This document shows positions 1 through 13,162 of a DNA stretch of 64,000 nt, in pieces. Location: contig CM054145.1 in NCBI GenBank assembly GCA_028751875.1, positions 39,772,214 to 39,836,213 on the forward strand. Reading direction: 5' to 3'. This DNA comes from Rapana venosa (lineage: Eukaryota > Mollusca > Gastropoda > Neogastropoda > Muricidae). The notes beneath the pieces are model-generated. The model was not told the origin of the DNA and made no database searches. It saw only the letters and a program-made list of their open reading frames with translations. Numbering within the stretch: the stretch's first letter is position 1; every line of letters starts with the position of its first letter. The translations under genes were made by a program, and so were the position numbers.

Positions 1-256
1 GAGAGAGAGAGTTGGGTGAGTGGGAGAGGAGGGGCTACAACAGTTGTGACCGTCACGTGCATTAATGTTGGGGAACGTAAAAAAGGTGTATGCTGAGAGA
101 GAGAGGTGGGGGGGGGGGTGGGGGGGGGGGCGTGTCGTATGGACTGAAAAAGGTAAGTTAATATCGTGGGAAGGTGGAGCTTCAGAGATTTCAGCTTTCC
201 CGCTTTTGGATGCAGTCTATGCTGCAATGGATAGAAACCACTGCGTGTGTTTGAAA

Positions 257-336
<80 letters not shown>

Positions 337-372
337 CTCTCTCTCTCTCTCTGGCTCTCTCTCTCTCTCTCT

Positions 373-428
<56 letters not shown>

Positions 429-866
429 CTCTCTCTCAATCAATCAATCAGCTGTAATCAATGTATCTGTTTTGATATTAATGTTCAAGCCAGTTGGGGG
501 GGGGGGGGGGGTGTTTATTGAACACACATTTGTCTCCTTTTTCTCACAGTAATCACGTATCTTTTTGACATTAATGTTCCTCTTTTCCATCGGGGATTAT
601 TATGTGTTGGTTGAATACACATTTATATCTTATCTTAGAATCAGGGGCTGAACTTTTGTTATGGTTGTTGTAGTTGGCGTTTTTGTTTGGGTTTGGGGAT
701 TTTTAGGGGGGGGGGGGGTGTATTTTATCGATGATAGTCCCTAATCAGGACAAGGGCTGCAGGAAAAAAGTATATGAATACTTACTCTCTAGCCCCTGGG
801 AAATAAAGATAATTCAAAGATCATTCATTCTCTCTCTGTCTCTCTCTGTATCTGTCTCTCTCTCTG

Positions 867-922
<56 letters not shown>

Positions 923-1875
923 CATGAAACAGTTTTATTTCATGAGGGTGATACAGTAAATATAAAGACTTTTTTCATCCAGCCCTCCAATAAAAAAAAA
1001 GAAGCAAATATATAAACATACATATAAACAACTATCCAAGCAGAATAAATCATAACTTAAAAAAAAAGTGTTGACAAGATATTTAAAAAATATGAAAAGA
1101 CATAAGAAAAGAAGGAATAAGGGAAAGAAGAAAGAAAAATAAAGAAGGAAAGGGTTAGAGAGAGAGAGAGAGAAGAGAGAGACAGAGACAGAGAGATATG
1201 GATGATTTATTCATAAATCATCACACACAGAGAGAGAGGTGTGGGGGGGGGGGGGGGGGGGGGGGGGAGAGAAAGAGAGAGAGAGGTTTATTTGTTCGTG
1301 AGTGCACGTGCCGACGCGTGTGTGCTCACGAATGCGGGTATGAACACGTGTGCACCCAGAGTGCGCGCACATATGTATGTGTGTACGTGCGTGCATGCGC
1401 GCGCGCGCGCGCGAGTGTGTGTGTGTGTGTCCTCTCACAATAAATAAAAACCCACCAAAAATGCAGCATCTTTCAAGGATACGCTAGGTGGGTGGGTTAC
1501 GTGACTAGGCAGACTAGTTCAAAGCAGCAACAATCATCCCCTGTCTTATCTAGCCTATGGTCACATAGTACTGTCTGTACCTTTGATAAATGGCCCAATT
1601 ATTTTCTTTCTTTCTTTCGTGGTCAAACTAAAAAGTTTCAGAGACTGCTTTGTTGTCATCGCTTTTGTTGGGGTTTTTTGTTCCTAAAACGGACCCTTAG
1701 TGACATTTGATACAGGCGGACATGTTTAGGGTTTCTCAGAGGTCCAATGATGACCTTTGCCCCAGGTCGAGGTTTTTAACAGCGGTTTCCGTTTCGCTTA
1801 CCAATTACATACATGCCACATATCTCTGTTCTCGTATTATTGACTGGTTTGTGGAACAGGAGACAAGTCCTCCTC

Positions 1876-1961
<86 letters not shown>

Positions 1962-2755
1962 ATGTAATGTGGTCATTTTATTAAAACTGCTTTCTCTACA
2001 GAAGTTATTGATATTCCAAATAGATCACTCTTTGGCTACAAGCTATGAAATAGAGCTTCAAAAGGCAATTCCATATAAGATGGGAGACAACATAACAGAA
2101 ATTACCTCCCACAAAGGTTTTGTTTAGCAGTTGGAATCCCATCCATAATGATTATTTTTGTTTAAAAATAGTTTTTCTTTTTTTAATAACATCATATTTT
2201 TTTCTTCACAATAAGGATTTGTCTAAACTGCATTAGCACACTTATGACCACAGTTTAAAATATTCCACCTTCTACACTTTTTTCTGTCTTTCAAGATTGT
2301 AAAGTGAAAATGAAAAAATATATATATCAAAAACTGATTTATGAATACTGATTAAGAACTAAGTTGTCTTATGCTTTGAACGACTAAGAAGTCCTGTTGT
2401 AGTTTGTTGTTTTTGTTATTGATTGGTTTTTTTTTAAAACTATAAATGGCTAATTTTAGAAGCATCAGGGACTATCTTCAGCCAACGAGTCTACAACGGG
2501 AGTTAACCGCACATCAATGCTGTGGAGATGTAAGCCTCTGTGTATCTGCGGCCTTTAACTGATAACTGTGAAAGATTTCTAGGAAATACCTGAACTGGTT
2601 GATGTGTGCGTGCGTGCGTGCGTGCGTGCGTGTGTGTGTGTGTGTTCTTTTGCTTCCCTGTATGTTTGTTTGCCAGTAAACATGGGCACAGAGGAAGAAT
2701 TGTTCACACAGGACAAGCTTTCTTTTGTCAATGTTCATATCCATCGTATTTTACA

Positions 2756-2798
<43 letters not shown>

Positions 2799-3282
2799 AT
2801 TACACTGAATTGAATTAATTTTATTTAATGAAGGTAATGGCATAAGAAAACATGATTTTTTTGTTGTTTTTCAACCAGCCCTCTGGGCACAAAAGACAAA
2901 CTACACCCAAAAAAAAAATTTTCTATGAGAGAGAGAACTCGAACTCGAATATTTCGATGAGGGTAATTGGATAAGCCAGAGGCTTCTTTACACCAGGCCC
3001 TCCTGGGGAAAGTTGAAAACAAACATGAATAAATAAATGAACTGATAAAGAAGATGATTTCAAATAGCAATGAAATTGATTACTCAAATTCCTATTCAAT
3101 CATTGAAAAATCAAGAAATCGAATCAAATGAATAACCTAGACCAATTAAACAAGCAAGAGAGATGAAGAGAGAGAGAGAGAGAGAAGAGAGAGAGAGACA
3201 GACAGACGACAGAGAGACAGAGAGAGAGAGAGAGAACTCGGGAACTCGGAACATTTAATGAACCAGGCCATATGCCCATGAC

Positions 3283-3318
<36 letters not shown>

Positions 3319-3667
3319 AGAGGACGCAAGAAAGCCAAGAAGGACAAGGGTCACAGGATAATTGTAGAAAGGAGGGAGGGTGGTGGTGGAAGACAATGAC
3401 AATGACAAATTCTTTTATTTCGAGGATAATGAATAGCACTCATGTGCTTTTTTGCATCCAGTCCTTGCCCGTAGGGATACATCTTAATAATAACCCAATA
3501 CTCATACTCTCACACAGTAGAAACAAGGGAAATAACCCTTTCAAAAAAACCAAAACCAAAACAAACAACAACAAAAGAGAGAAGAGAGGAGAGAGAGAGA
3601 GAGAGAGAGAGAACAGATGACACAAGAAAGCCAAGAAGGACGAGGGTCACAGGATAATTGTAGAAAG

Positions 3668-3701
<34 letters not shown>

Positions 3702-3991
3702 GAGGATATGCTAGTGCAGTTTTAAGCAACTCCCCTGTGTTGCCCATTATTTGATGGTGGCAAAACCCTCAGGCTGTAGGTCTAGTATGGTAGACCTCTA
3801 GGCTATCTTCTTTCCACTAGGGCCTAGGCCTAGTCCCTTCTTTATTTACTAGGCAGGCAGACACTCCAGTCTGCCGGCAGTGTAGGCTATGGGATGGTTC
3901 ATCTGCTACACAAACTCAGCACAAAAACTATGAGCTGAACATCTGAGCCATAAAGCTTGTGTCGCTGTAACTCTACGCTAGCGCCTAGGCC

Positions 3992-4038
<47 letters not shown>

Positions 4039-4485
4039 GTGGGGATGGAGGGGAGGAGTGGGGGGGGGGGGAGTGGGGATGGAGGGGGGAAGTGGGGGGG
4101 GATGTGTGTGTGTGTGAGAGAGAGAGGGGGTGGGGTGACTCTGTGTGTGTTGTGTGTGTGTGTATTGTGCGCGTGAGTGTGTATTAGTGTTCGTCAGTGT
4201 GTGTGTGTGTGTGTGTGTGTTGTGCCGCGCGCAGGCGTGCGCAGTTGTGAGAATGCGTAAGTCTAGGTTACAAAATGGGAGTTGCAAACAGTTGTGTGTA
4301 CTGCGAGGTTGTTTTTGTTGGGTTTTTGTTTATAACTAGTTTGAATGGCTGTTCATTCTACTGTTACTTTGGTTGATAAAATTCATTTCCGACTTGTTTT
4401 ATTACATTCGTTGTTAACGTGTCTCAGCATTATTTATCATTGTTACGGATGTACGTTTTTGCTTTTGCATTTGCTGTATGTCGAT
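1..4485. repeat. Simple-repeat-rich intergenic DNA, no gene seen
   Basis: CT/GA tracts at 1-12, 259-440, 829-920, 1157-1196, 1885-1925, 3160-3235, 3284-3317 and 3585-3612. GACA at 2770-2797 and 3670-3701. TG/CA at 1925-1958, 2604-2644 and 4196-4220. Poly-G at 497-511, 706-718, 1241-1268 and 4008-4098. A short duplicated flank (ACAAGAAAGCCAAGAAGGAC, with the following GGGTCACAGGATAATTGTAG) occurs at 3,326 and 3,621. I see no coding sequence. Confidence 0.85.
3408..3482 (-). mobile_element. SINE family A, tail fragment
   Basis: Short minus-strand piece (TTCGAGGATAATGAATAGCA, CTCATGTGC, ATCCAGTCC). Confidence 0.55.
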
Positions 4486-4940
4486 TCAGCTGATGTAACC
4501 GAATGCCTCGAGCTGCCCTAGAGGAAGCGCGTGTGAGGTTTTACATACAAACTGTAATATGTTTGTCCGTCGTGTCCGACGATGACCTCCAAAACAGCAG
4601 AGGAGGCAGCTGCTGTTTTGGAAACTGGTCAGAAATTTGATTATAGTGGAGATGCCTTGCCCACAGCACATCCCCATTCTCTCGGCCCAGTGGGCATAAG
4701 GACGGTCAGCGTTGGAGATGCTCTCCAAAGGCCAACCAGCCCCCAGGGCTGCAGCACATAAGGACTGTGCGAGTCAAGCCTCCTAGTCAGAGAGTCATAG
4801 TCGATCACTAAAGACTAAGCTGTAAAGTGGAATTCCATGAGTGGGAAAGAAAGTCACTGGTCATAGAGCCTCTCACTTTGCTGTTGTTGCCCCCAGCGTC
4901 AATGGTTTAATCAAGAACTGTGCTAAAGCCCAGTAATATC
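4486..4940 (+). repeat. Interspersed repeat, copy 1
   Basis: About 410 bp shared with 24,225-24,620: TGTTTGTCCGTCGTGTCCGA, CAAAACAGCAGAGGAGGCAG, TTTGATTATAGTGGAGATGC, CATAAGGACGGTCAGCGTTG. No convincing ORF. Possibly part of a larger retroelement. Confidence 0.7.
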
Positions 4941-4949
4941 ACTGTTTCA

Positions 4950-5526
4950 AATCTCTACTTCTCTGAGACTTGTCTTAGTGGATGAGATGCATCGTGCCTG
5001 GTCTTCTCCCTGTGCGTGTCTGCCCGCTGGCCTCCGCCCACACAGTGCATAGCCTGGGTGACCTCCAGGGGGGACGCCCATCAAAAACAACAGCAACAAC
5101 AACAACAACAACAGCAACAACAACAACAACAACAACAAACCTCACACCACAACTATCTCATTCTGGGGTGTGGGTTTTAATTTTGGAGTACCTGTTGCCT
5201 GAGATGGACGCACAATTTTGCGCAAAGAAACCGTTTCGACATTACCTTAGCGAAAACAAAACAAAACAAACAAACACAAACAAACAAACAAACAAAAAAA
5301 CATACAGTGTATATTAGAAGCTGTACAGTCAGACTGGGTCACAGAAGTTTTGTTGTTGTTGTTGTTTGGTATGGATGACAACAAAACCTTCCATGAAGTC
5401 GATTGAAAGAGTGTATCACCACCATCAACCATCATCGTCATCTTCATCATGATAATAATGGGATTTTTTTAATAAGCGACAGCGGCAGCAGCAGTAGTAG
5501 CAGCAGTAGTAGGAGTAGCAGTAGCA

Positions 5527-5567
<41 letters not shown>

Positions 5568-5940
5568 CACCACATCATCATCATCATCATCATCACAATC
5601 AATTATTATTATCATTATTTATGTTGTTGCTAGTAGTAGCAGTAGTATCGTTGTCGATTGTTTTCTTTTTCTTGCTCTTCTTTTTTCTTTTCTTTATCCT
5701 CGTCGTCGTCTTTTTTTTCTTCTTCTTCTTCTTCATCATCCTCTTCTTTCATCATCATCATCAAATTCTCTTTCATCGTAAAAATTCTTCTTCTTTTTCA
5801 TCATCACAGTCGTTGTCGTCATCATCATCTTCTTTTTCATCATCATCATCTTCGTCGTCGTCATCATCATCATCATCATCTTCGGGACCCCCCAGAGATA
5901 TCTCAAGACAGAAAGACTACCCCCCCCCCCCCCCCCCGGC
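4950..5940. repeat. Trinucleotide block: AAC, ATT, ATC, TTC and poly-C
   Basis: After a 140-bp GC-richer piece (4,950-5,090, CCTCCGCCCACACAGTGC) come (AAC)n 5,090-5,137, AAAC 5,255-5,297, GCA/GTA 5,480-5,525, ATT 5,528-5,568, ATC 5,575-5,600, TTC/ATC 5,700-5,880 and poly-C 5,921-5,937. Purine/pyrimidine bias gives false ORFs. Confidence 0.9.
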
Positions 5941-6203
5941 CTGTGGGGATGGTTATGCAATGCAAGGCTTGTTGCCATTAATGCCATGTTCTGGTTAAGC
6001 TGTAGAAAGCTGGATGTAAATTCATGTTTAAGATCGTGTCACTGGCCCAGGCCTTCAGCTGTGTCAGTTATTGATGTCAACTAACTGCCAAGGCCTACAC
6101 TAAAAATGTTGTCATGTTGTAAAATGTTGTGCCGAGGTTGTCTTCAGCCCATGACAAGTTCTTAGCGTAACAACCTGCATTCTCCTTCAAAGGAGAAAAA
6201 AAA

Positions 6204-6420
6204 AATCCTCTGAAGTCGGAGTATGGCTGCCTGTATGGCAAGGTACTTGAAAACAGTCATAGAGGCAAACCTCCCATTCAGTGCGCAGTTTCAATCTCAA
6301 CAGTGATTCCCAGGTGGGATGAGTGAGTCAGGGTGCACGTTCTGGGTGACCCCCAGAGTGTTAAGTTGGGGAACGAACGAACGAACGAACGAACAACAAC
6401 AACAACAACAACAACAACAG
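6204..6420 (+). repeat. Interspersed repeat related to 42,660 and 46,950, with GAAC and AAC tracts
   Basis: GAAGTCGGAGTATGGCTGCC, CAACAGTGATTCCCAGGTGG and TCTGGGTGACCCCCAGAGTG are shared with 42,665-42,850 (plus) and, inverted, 46,955-47,040. It ends in (CGAA)n and (CAA)n. Confidence 0.6.
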
Positions 6421-7241
6421 ATTGTGTCTGTCCGCTTTTCAACTTCAATGTTTAAAATCGTGTCTGTCTGCTTTTTAACATTAAAAGTTTTAATTTATTT
6501 TTGTCTACTTTTCAACATTAATGTTTAAAATCATGTCTGTCTGCTTTTTAACATTAAAAGTTTGAATTTATTGTCTACTTTTCAACATTCATGTTTTTAA
6601 AAAAAATCATGTCTGTTTATTTCAATATTAATGTTTAAGATCGTGTATGTCTGCTTTTCAACATTAAAATGGTACAGCCTTTGGTCGTATCAGCTTCTTT
6701 CGGTTCTTGGGGGTGTTTTTATAGCTTGCAACTTATTCATGTAATCTATGTATTTGTGATATCATTCACGTCTGGTATTGTAAGCCGCTGATTTAAGATG
6801 GTTACAGGTGCAAATCTAAGTGTTTAAGTAACAAGTGCAAATCTAAGTGTTTAAGTAAAGCCAAACATAGAACATAAGAGACAAATTTCGCGTCACACGC
6901 ATACTTCAGGTCACACAGTTTAATCTGTACGTATGAAAGGTACAATTCACACAACAAAACAACAACAACAATAATAATAATGATAATTAATAATGATGAT
7001 GATGATGATGATAACCCATTATAGGGATCATTAGCCGCCATGTGAATGTTGATATTATACTTGAGCACAATAAATGATAAGCTACTTCCTTGTTGTTGCT
7101 ATGCTGATTATGTTCATCATGTTATATCTGTTTTCTGCTTATTGAATGAATAAACCCTATTTTTAAAAAGATAAACCAATAAAATAAAAACCACGTGAAA
7201 ATGCCCTGACAGCCACCACCACCACCACCCTTAAAGACCAC

Positions 7242-7272
<31 letters not shown>

Positions 7273-7330
7273 CTCAACATCAAAAACAACAAAAAGGGAT
7301 AAATAAATTGCTTTTACGACTTAAAATAGC
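6421..7330. other. AT-rich intergenic DNA with short direct repeats
   Basis: About 60-bp repeats of TTTAAAATCGTGTCTGTCTG / CTTTTTAACATTAAAAGTTT occur four to five times at 6,421-6,670. AAC and ATA/ATG tracts lie at 6,960-7,012 and 7,245-7,272. No gene seen. Confidence 0.75.
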
Positions 7331-7744
7331 ATACCAAAAGGGGGAAAAATGAAATGAAATTGCATACCTTTATTCTTTTCATGAACGCTCAACAGCAATC
7401 TTGTTGTCTTTTATATGAGGGGAAAAAATGCTCACGTGCCCTTTTAAGGCCCAAACAAGTCAGTCCCACGCATCCGTTTTCATCAAAAGGGAAACGCTAT
7501 CTTTTAAGTTTTTAAGAAAGGCAGGAGAATCCCCAAGGGGGCAAAAAAATAGACCAGAAGGGGGTGGCGGGAAAAAAAAAGAACAAGGCAAAAAAAACAA
7601 AAAAGATCATAAAGAAAAGAGAAATGTTAGCACAGAATTTTCCAAAAGGGTGGACGGGGGTTTTCTAGGGGTAATGCCCCCTTTAGAAAGCGACAAGCCC
7701 GGGTGGGAAAGTTGCGGTGGTTAAAAATCCCGTTTGGCCCGAAC

Positions 7745-7935
7745 TTTTCCCCCCCTTTTTTAGAATGAGGGGGGGTCTGGGGGGCTATTTTTTCGGATGA
7801 GACGATAAACCGGGTTTTCCCGTGTGTTAAATAATTATTCAGCGCTGTAAAAGAACCCAAGGAAAAATAGAGTTGTCCGGAAAAAAAATTCTGTAGAAAA
7901 AACCCCACTCGATGGGGAAGCAATTACAGTTGCGA
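7745..7935 (+). mobile_element. SINE family B fragment with inflated homopolymers
   Basis: Recognisable by CGGATGAGACGATAAACCGG, AATAATTATTCAGCG and GAGTTGTCCGG. Many single-base runs are longer than in other copies, as elsewhere in 7.3-11.5 kb. Confidence 0.6.
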
Positions 7936-8110
7936 CAAACAAACAAAAAAGGGGGCTGTTTTTGGGGGCCACCGGGGGGGGAAAAAAAAAGGGGGTGTGT
8001 AAATTTAAAAATTAAAAAATTTAAAAAAAAAAAAAAAACTCTGAAAGGGTTAAAGGAAATTCTAGAAGAAATTTTAAAATTGGGAGCTTTTTTTTTGCAC
8101 CCCCCCGGAA

Positions 8111-8150
<40 letters not shown>

Positions 8151-8254
8151 AAAAAAGGGGGGGGGAGGGGGTGGGGGGGGGTTTGGGAAAGGGGGGGGGG
8201 GGGGGGGGGGGGGGGGGGGAGGGAATATTTTAACTTATAACATGAAGCTTATGA

Positions 8255-8615
8255 TTGACGATCGGGGACGGGTTGCCTCGTGGTTAGAACATTGCGCTCG
8301 CAATCGGGACAACGGGGGTTCGATTCCCGTTAAAGGGGGGAAATTTTTTTCCCCGGGATTAACATCAGTCGGATTTAGTTAACTCGTGCGGACCCCACTC
8401 TCCCAAAAGTTTCAGATGGACTATAAACCGGGGGGGCCCCGTGTGTAAGGCACGCAGAACATCTTGCGCACACTTAGCCCTGTTCCGTTTTTGTAAGGTG
8501 GCCTTGTGCCCCGGTGGAAACAGATACAAATTTACAAAAACCCCCATACCCCCGGGGGACGGATGTAAATAACACATGGCGCTTTTTTCCCATTATCCTC
8601 GATATAAAAGACTAA
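8255..8615 (+). mobile_element. SINE family A, full length but homopolymer-distorted
   Basis: Head GGGGACGGGTTGCCTCGTGG with B box GGGTTCGATTCCC, central GATGGACTATAAACCGG, and tail ATTATCCTCGATATAAAAG. Runs of G, C and T are longer than in other copies. Confidence 0.75.
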
Positions 8616-10885
8616 AAAAAAAAAAAAAAATAAAAAATAAAATCGAATCTCTCCCCTCTCTCTCTCCTCTCTCCCCTCTCTCTCTCTCTCTCTCCCCTTC
8701 TCTCTCTTCTCCTTTCCCTTCCCCCTCTTTTTTCCTCTTCGAGTGGCTTCCCTTGCTTGGCTGCAGCAAGACCTTTCCTCCCTCCTGTAAGTTTTCCTTT
8801 TTCTTCAACAATTCCTGTTCAAAATGCCAGTTGTGGGCCCCTCCCGTAAACCTTGGGGGGCTTTTGAACGCAAGTGTTGATGACAGAGGGTGTTTTCATT
8901 CAAAGGGAGGGGGCGAGAACATAAATGTTTTGTTGGACGATTGACAAGAAAAGCCCCCCAAGCCATTCCCCTGTTACTCCAGTTCAACAAAAAACCCCTA
9001 TCGCAAGAAGTTCCGTTCAGGTGAAAGAGCAAAATAAAAAAAAGGTACAGAAATAACAACCAGAAAAAAAGTGAATGAACAAGTTTCTCCCCCTGGGTTT
9101 GTTTTTCCCCCCCCCCCGCCTAGTTTGTGCTATACACGGGCCTTTTCGACAAACTGCTAGGGACATTTTTTGTGTATGAACCCACTGCCCCCCTCTTCAA
9201 CCCCTGTCAAAAGGAAAAAAATTTTTGACATGTTAGGGGCACTGACGACAGACAGTGCTTTTCTTTTGACAAAAAGAAAAAATGAATCATGTGGTGAAAT
9301 TGTGAATGTAGAAAAAGAGTGTGGTTGAGTTACATAAAGGGAATAAAAGATTGTGTCCATGATAAAGGGAATGAAAGGGAGTTTTGTGAAAGGGGGAAGG
9401 GGGTGTGGAAAACACAAAAAAGCATGTAAAGAAAGGTAGGGATGTGGAAAGAAAAAAAAAGACAGAGAATTTGCGTGCAGAGAGGGAGAGTGAGGGAGGG
9501 GTGTAAAAGGTGAGAGGGGGAAAGGGGTTTGTGGGGAAAATGTTATGAGGAAAGGTGTGCAGAGAATGTAACAGGAGCGAGTGTGGGGGTTTATGGAAAA
9601 AGATGGGGATGAAATGCAAAAGGGGAAAGGACTTTACACGGCAATGTAATGGAAAGGTTGGCAAATACGGAAAAGCTGAAGATGCACTTATGCTACGTGA
9701 CATGAGACAGTGCACTGCTAGGCCCACTGGTTTAAAGGGAAAATGTTTACAAAAGTTTCTTGATTAATGGTTGTACACTTCCGGACTGATTAACAAAGAA
9801 AAAGTGGCCCGATAAATACATTATTGATATAGAACAATGATAGGGAAATCCATTCATGAAGCTGTTTGGGCTGTCATTATTAAAATTATGCTTTTCGTGT
9901 TCTGTGTTTTTGCCAATCCCACCCCACTGCCCCCTTGTAAAGGGGCGTGGCTTACACAATAAATGTTGTCTGTTTTGTCTTGTTCTCTCCTTCCCTCTCC
10001 TTCCCTCCTTTCTCTCTCTCTCTCTCTCCCTTCCCTCTCTTCCCTCTCTCCTCCCTCTCTTTCTCTCTCTCCCCTCTCCCCTTTTTCCTTTCTCTCTCTC
10101 TCTCCCCTTCCCTCTCTTTCTCTCTCTTCTCTCTCCCCCCTTTTTTTCTCCCCCTTCCCCTCCCTCTCTCTCTCTCTCCCTCCCTCTCTCTCTTTTCCCC
10201 CTCCTCTCCCCCCCTCTTTTCTCCTCTTTCTCCCTTCTTCCCCCTCTCTCTCTCCCCCTCTCTCCCTCCCTCTCCCTCCTCCCTCTCCCTCCCCCCCCTC
10301 TCTCTCTCTCCCCTCTCCCCCCTCTCCCTCCCCCCTCTCCCTCCCCCCTCCCCCCCTCTCTCCCCTCTCCCCTTCTCCCTCCTCCCCTCCCTCTCCCTCT
10401 CTCTCTCTCGCTTTCATCCTTTAAGGGCAGGACACCACCGAGCCACTGCCCCCTTGGTATTTTGTGTTTGTAGATATTTTACACTGACCCCTTCTCTGCT
10501 CTGCTCTCTTCCTTCCTTAAACCCGCAGGATATACTTACTTTTCTAATTTCAAGATGGTATGTAACGCTACCCCCAAAACAGCCCACCATACCGTTGAAA
10601 ACTTTTACGTGTGGATGAGGTACATGCAGGTCCCCCCCCCCGGACAGGTGTGCAGTGGCCGTGTTTTCCTCAAAAAGCCACACGGGGGGGGGTCGTCTGC
10701 ACGCACTCTTTTCCTTTTTGTGCTGTTAAAAGAAACTTTTTTTATTTTCAAGTTAAAAAAAAAAAGTTGGGTGGGGGGCCCTTTTCAATTTTAAAAAATT
10801 GGTTATATATAGAAAAAAAAAGGGGAAAAAGGGGGCCCCCAAAAATAAAAAGGGCCCGAAAGGGGAGCAAAGGGGGAAAAAGACC

Positions 10886-11090
10886 TCACTTTTTTCTGGG
10901 GCCGGGATATTGGGGCGGCGCCCATCCCTCCCCCTCGCTGCTTTACCCCCCCTGCCCCAAAATGGGGGGCGGGTTACCCATTTCCAGCTGGTGGAAAACG
11001 GGGGGAAAATGTACTGAAACCCCAAGGCGCGCAAAGGCACCCCATCCAACTGGTCCCCCCAACGCTCAAAACGCGTTTTAATTTGGCGGG
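10886..11090 (-). mobile_element. tRNA/5S rRNA chimeric SINE, corrupted copy
   Basis: Recognisable minus-strand copy (plus strand GCCCATCCCTCCCCCTCGCT, then AAGGCGCGCAAAGG). Homopolymer runs are expanded and many bases changed, consistent with poor consensus quality here. Confidence 0.55.
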
Positions 11091-11246
11091 GGGGAAAAAG
11101 CAAAGTGCCCCGACCCAAAAAGCTTTTCCCCTTAGGATAAAAATTTTTATACAACACGTTAAAGAATTTGGGTGGGGTTTTTGGGGTTTTTTTTGGGGGT
11201 TTTTTATTTGTTTTTTTTTTTTTGTTTGGGTTTTTTTTTTTTTATC

Positions 11247-11530
11247 AGCTAGAGCTCCCGGTTTTAAACCCATGGTGAGATTTTTTGGGTTATGCCACCC
11301 GGTTTTGGGCCCCCATGAAGGGGCCGCTTTCCCGATTTGGGGGATTTTGCCCTTTTTTGTTTTTCTGCTGGGCCCCGGGGTTTCCCGGGGAAAATTGGTG
11401 AGAGAAAAATCTGGTGGGTTAAACAAAATTTACAAAAAAGCAAAAAAACACGGGGAAAATGAAAAAAAACACATGAGTGCTTTTTCCATTATCCTCGATA
11501 TAAAAGAATAAAAATAAAAAATAAAATAAA
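11247..11530. mobile_element. Corrupted SINE fragments (tail 3 and tail 1)
   Basis: 11,247-11,345 resembles tail 3 on the minus strand (AGCTAGAGCTCCCGG) and 11,455-11,530 is family A tail 1 on the plus strand (ATTATCCTCGATATAAAAG). Homopolymers are inflated. Confidence 0.5.
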
Positions 11531-11550
11531 ATAAGTAACCACTAGGAAAA

Positions 11551-12120
11551 TCCCGCCTCCCCCCAAAAGGGGTTTACATCAGTTTTAGTAGTATTCCTTT
11601 TTGAGTTGCCCCAAGAATTTTTTCTCAGGCGAAATCCCCTAAACAACTTTCCATTTGGGCACTCAGGTTTTCAGGGAGGACACATCTGACAGACGTCCCA
11701 CTGATGCCTCCCTAGAGCAAAGCTGCCCAGAATCTCTTTTTTGGGAAGCATCTAGGGGGGGGAAATTTTTGTTTTTGGGAAAGTAGATAGTTTAGATAGA
11801 TAGATAGTTTAGATAGATAGATAGAAAAGGGTAGATAGATGGATGGAGGGAAGGGAAAGGGAGGTAGAAGTAGATAGTTTGGATGGTTTAAGATAGATGG
11901 ATAATAATAGATAGAAGATTGATAGATAAAAGGATTTTTTTAAGATAGATAGATAGTAGATAGATAGATAGATGATAGATTGTTTGGATGGGAGGGGATG
12001 GTTAAGGAATTAGATAAAATAGATAAAAGGGAAAAGATAGATAGATAGATGGGTTTAGAAGTTTAGACAGATAGACAGATAGATAGATAGATAGATAGGC
12101 AGACAGACAGACAGACAGAC

Positions 12121-12161
<41 letters not shown>

Positions 12162-12163
12162 TC
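11551..12163 (+). repeat. (GATA)n region
   Basis: GATAGATAGATA tracts, imperfect at 11,786-12,060 and nearly pure at 12,066-12,160 with a GACA block inside. 11,551-11,785 is unassigned sequence. Confidence 0.93.
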
Positions 12164-12204
12164 TTTATATGACCATACCAAGCCTCCACGCAGCCAGCTA
12201 AGCG

Positions 12205-12435
12205 ACAGACACTATAGCTGAGTGGTTAAGACTGACTTCAACCCTGCGGGTCCGTAAGTGAAGTCGTGGGTTCGAACCCTTGGTAGCGGTGTTCGGTGAA
12301 TCAAAAGTGGTGATTTTTTTTTTTTTTTTTTTTTGGGGGGGGGTGGGGAGGGGTGCTCTCTCAGGTCAACTCGACTTGTTTGTCTTTTTACAAGATTCAG
12401 CGCTATATAAATTCCATATATTATTATTAACTTAA
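12205..12435 (+). mobile_element. tRNA-type SINE (family D head), tail 2
   Basis: Head CTATAGCTGAGTGGTTAAGA with B box GGGTTCGAACCC, body GGTGAATCAAAAGTGGTGAT, a T/G tract, then tail 2 (TTCAGCGCTATATAAATTCC). Confidence 0.75.
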
Positions 12436-12513
12436 AGTGTGTTATTTTATTTCGTGTATCTTCTACACATGCAGAAGATCACATCTACTGGTTAAGATCC
12501 TGTCATTCATGTC

Positions 12514-12790
12514 AAGGCGACAGATAGCTCAGTGGTCAGAGCACTCGCTTTTCTCCCCACCGAGCATCGAGTGTGGTTACCAGTTGGAAGGGTGACCGTT
12601 TGCGCGCTTTGGCTTCAGCACAGTCCCCCGGTTCACCCAGCTGTAAATGGGTACCTGCCCTATTTAAGGTCAGGAGAGGTAAAGCAGCGAGGGAGAGGAG
12701 ATGGGCGCCGCCCTCAATATGCTGGCTCCTAGAGAAGTGAGGTCTCTGACGCCTCGCTCCCCTACGACCACATAGGTTATGGGACACCAC
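12514..12790 (+). mobile_element. tRNA/5S rRNA chimeric SINE
   Basis: Starts GGCGACAGATAGCTCAGTGG, with 5S-like GTGGTTACCAGTTGGAAGGG and the family body. Lies directly after another SINE. Confidence 0.78.
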
Positions 12791-13162
12791 CACCTACCAA
12801 TTCGTCTAGGCGTTTTCGTGGGTTATGGAAACACGCATATACCCACGATCAATCACGTAAGTCCCTATTTATTTTATTTATTTATTTATTTATACCACTT
12901 TAAGTCACGAGATTTCTCTGCGTGAAATTCGGGCTGCTCTCCCCGGGGAGAGCGCGTCGCCACAAGCACAGCGCCACCTTTTTTTTTTTTTTTTTTTTGG
13001 GGGGGGGGGGGTCTGTATTTGCTTCCCTATCGGAGCGGCTTTTTCCTAAGAATTTTGCTAGGGACAACTCTCTTGTTGCGGTGGGTTCTTTTACGTGCGC
13101 TAAATAATTTTGAGTAACACACGGGACCTCGGTTTATCGTCTCATCCGAATAACTAGCGCCC

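Larger units (their letters stand above)
7331..11550. other. Low-quality-looking segment with inflated homopolymers
   Basis: Runs of four or more identical bases are far denser than in the rest of the window, for example the 8,100-8,220 poly-G block. Known SINE copies here (7,745, 8,255, 10,886, 11,247) all carry longer runs than copies elsewhere. 8,650-8,740 and 9,985-10,410 are CT-rich. I see no gene; ORFs of 70-220 codons here are low-complexity. Confidence 0.7.

Noticed and set aside
9856..10618. Ser/Leu/Pro-rich open frames of 150-220 codons
   Set aside because: Polypyrimidine tract translation.
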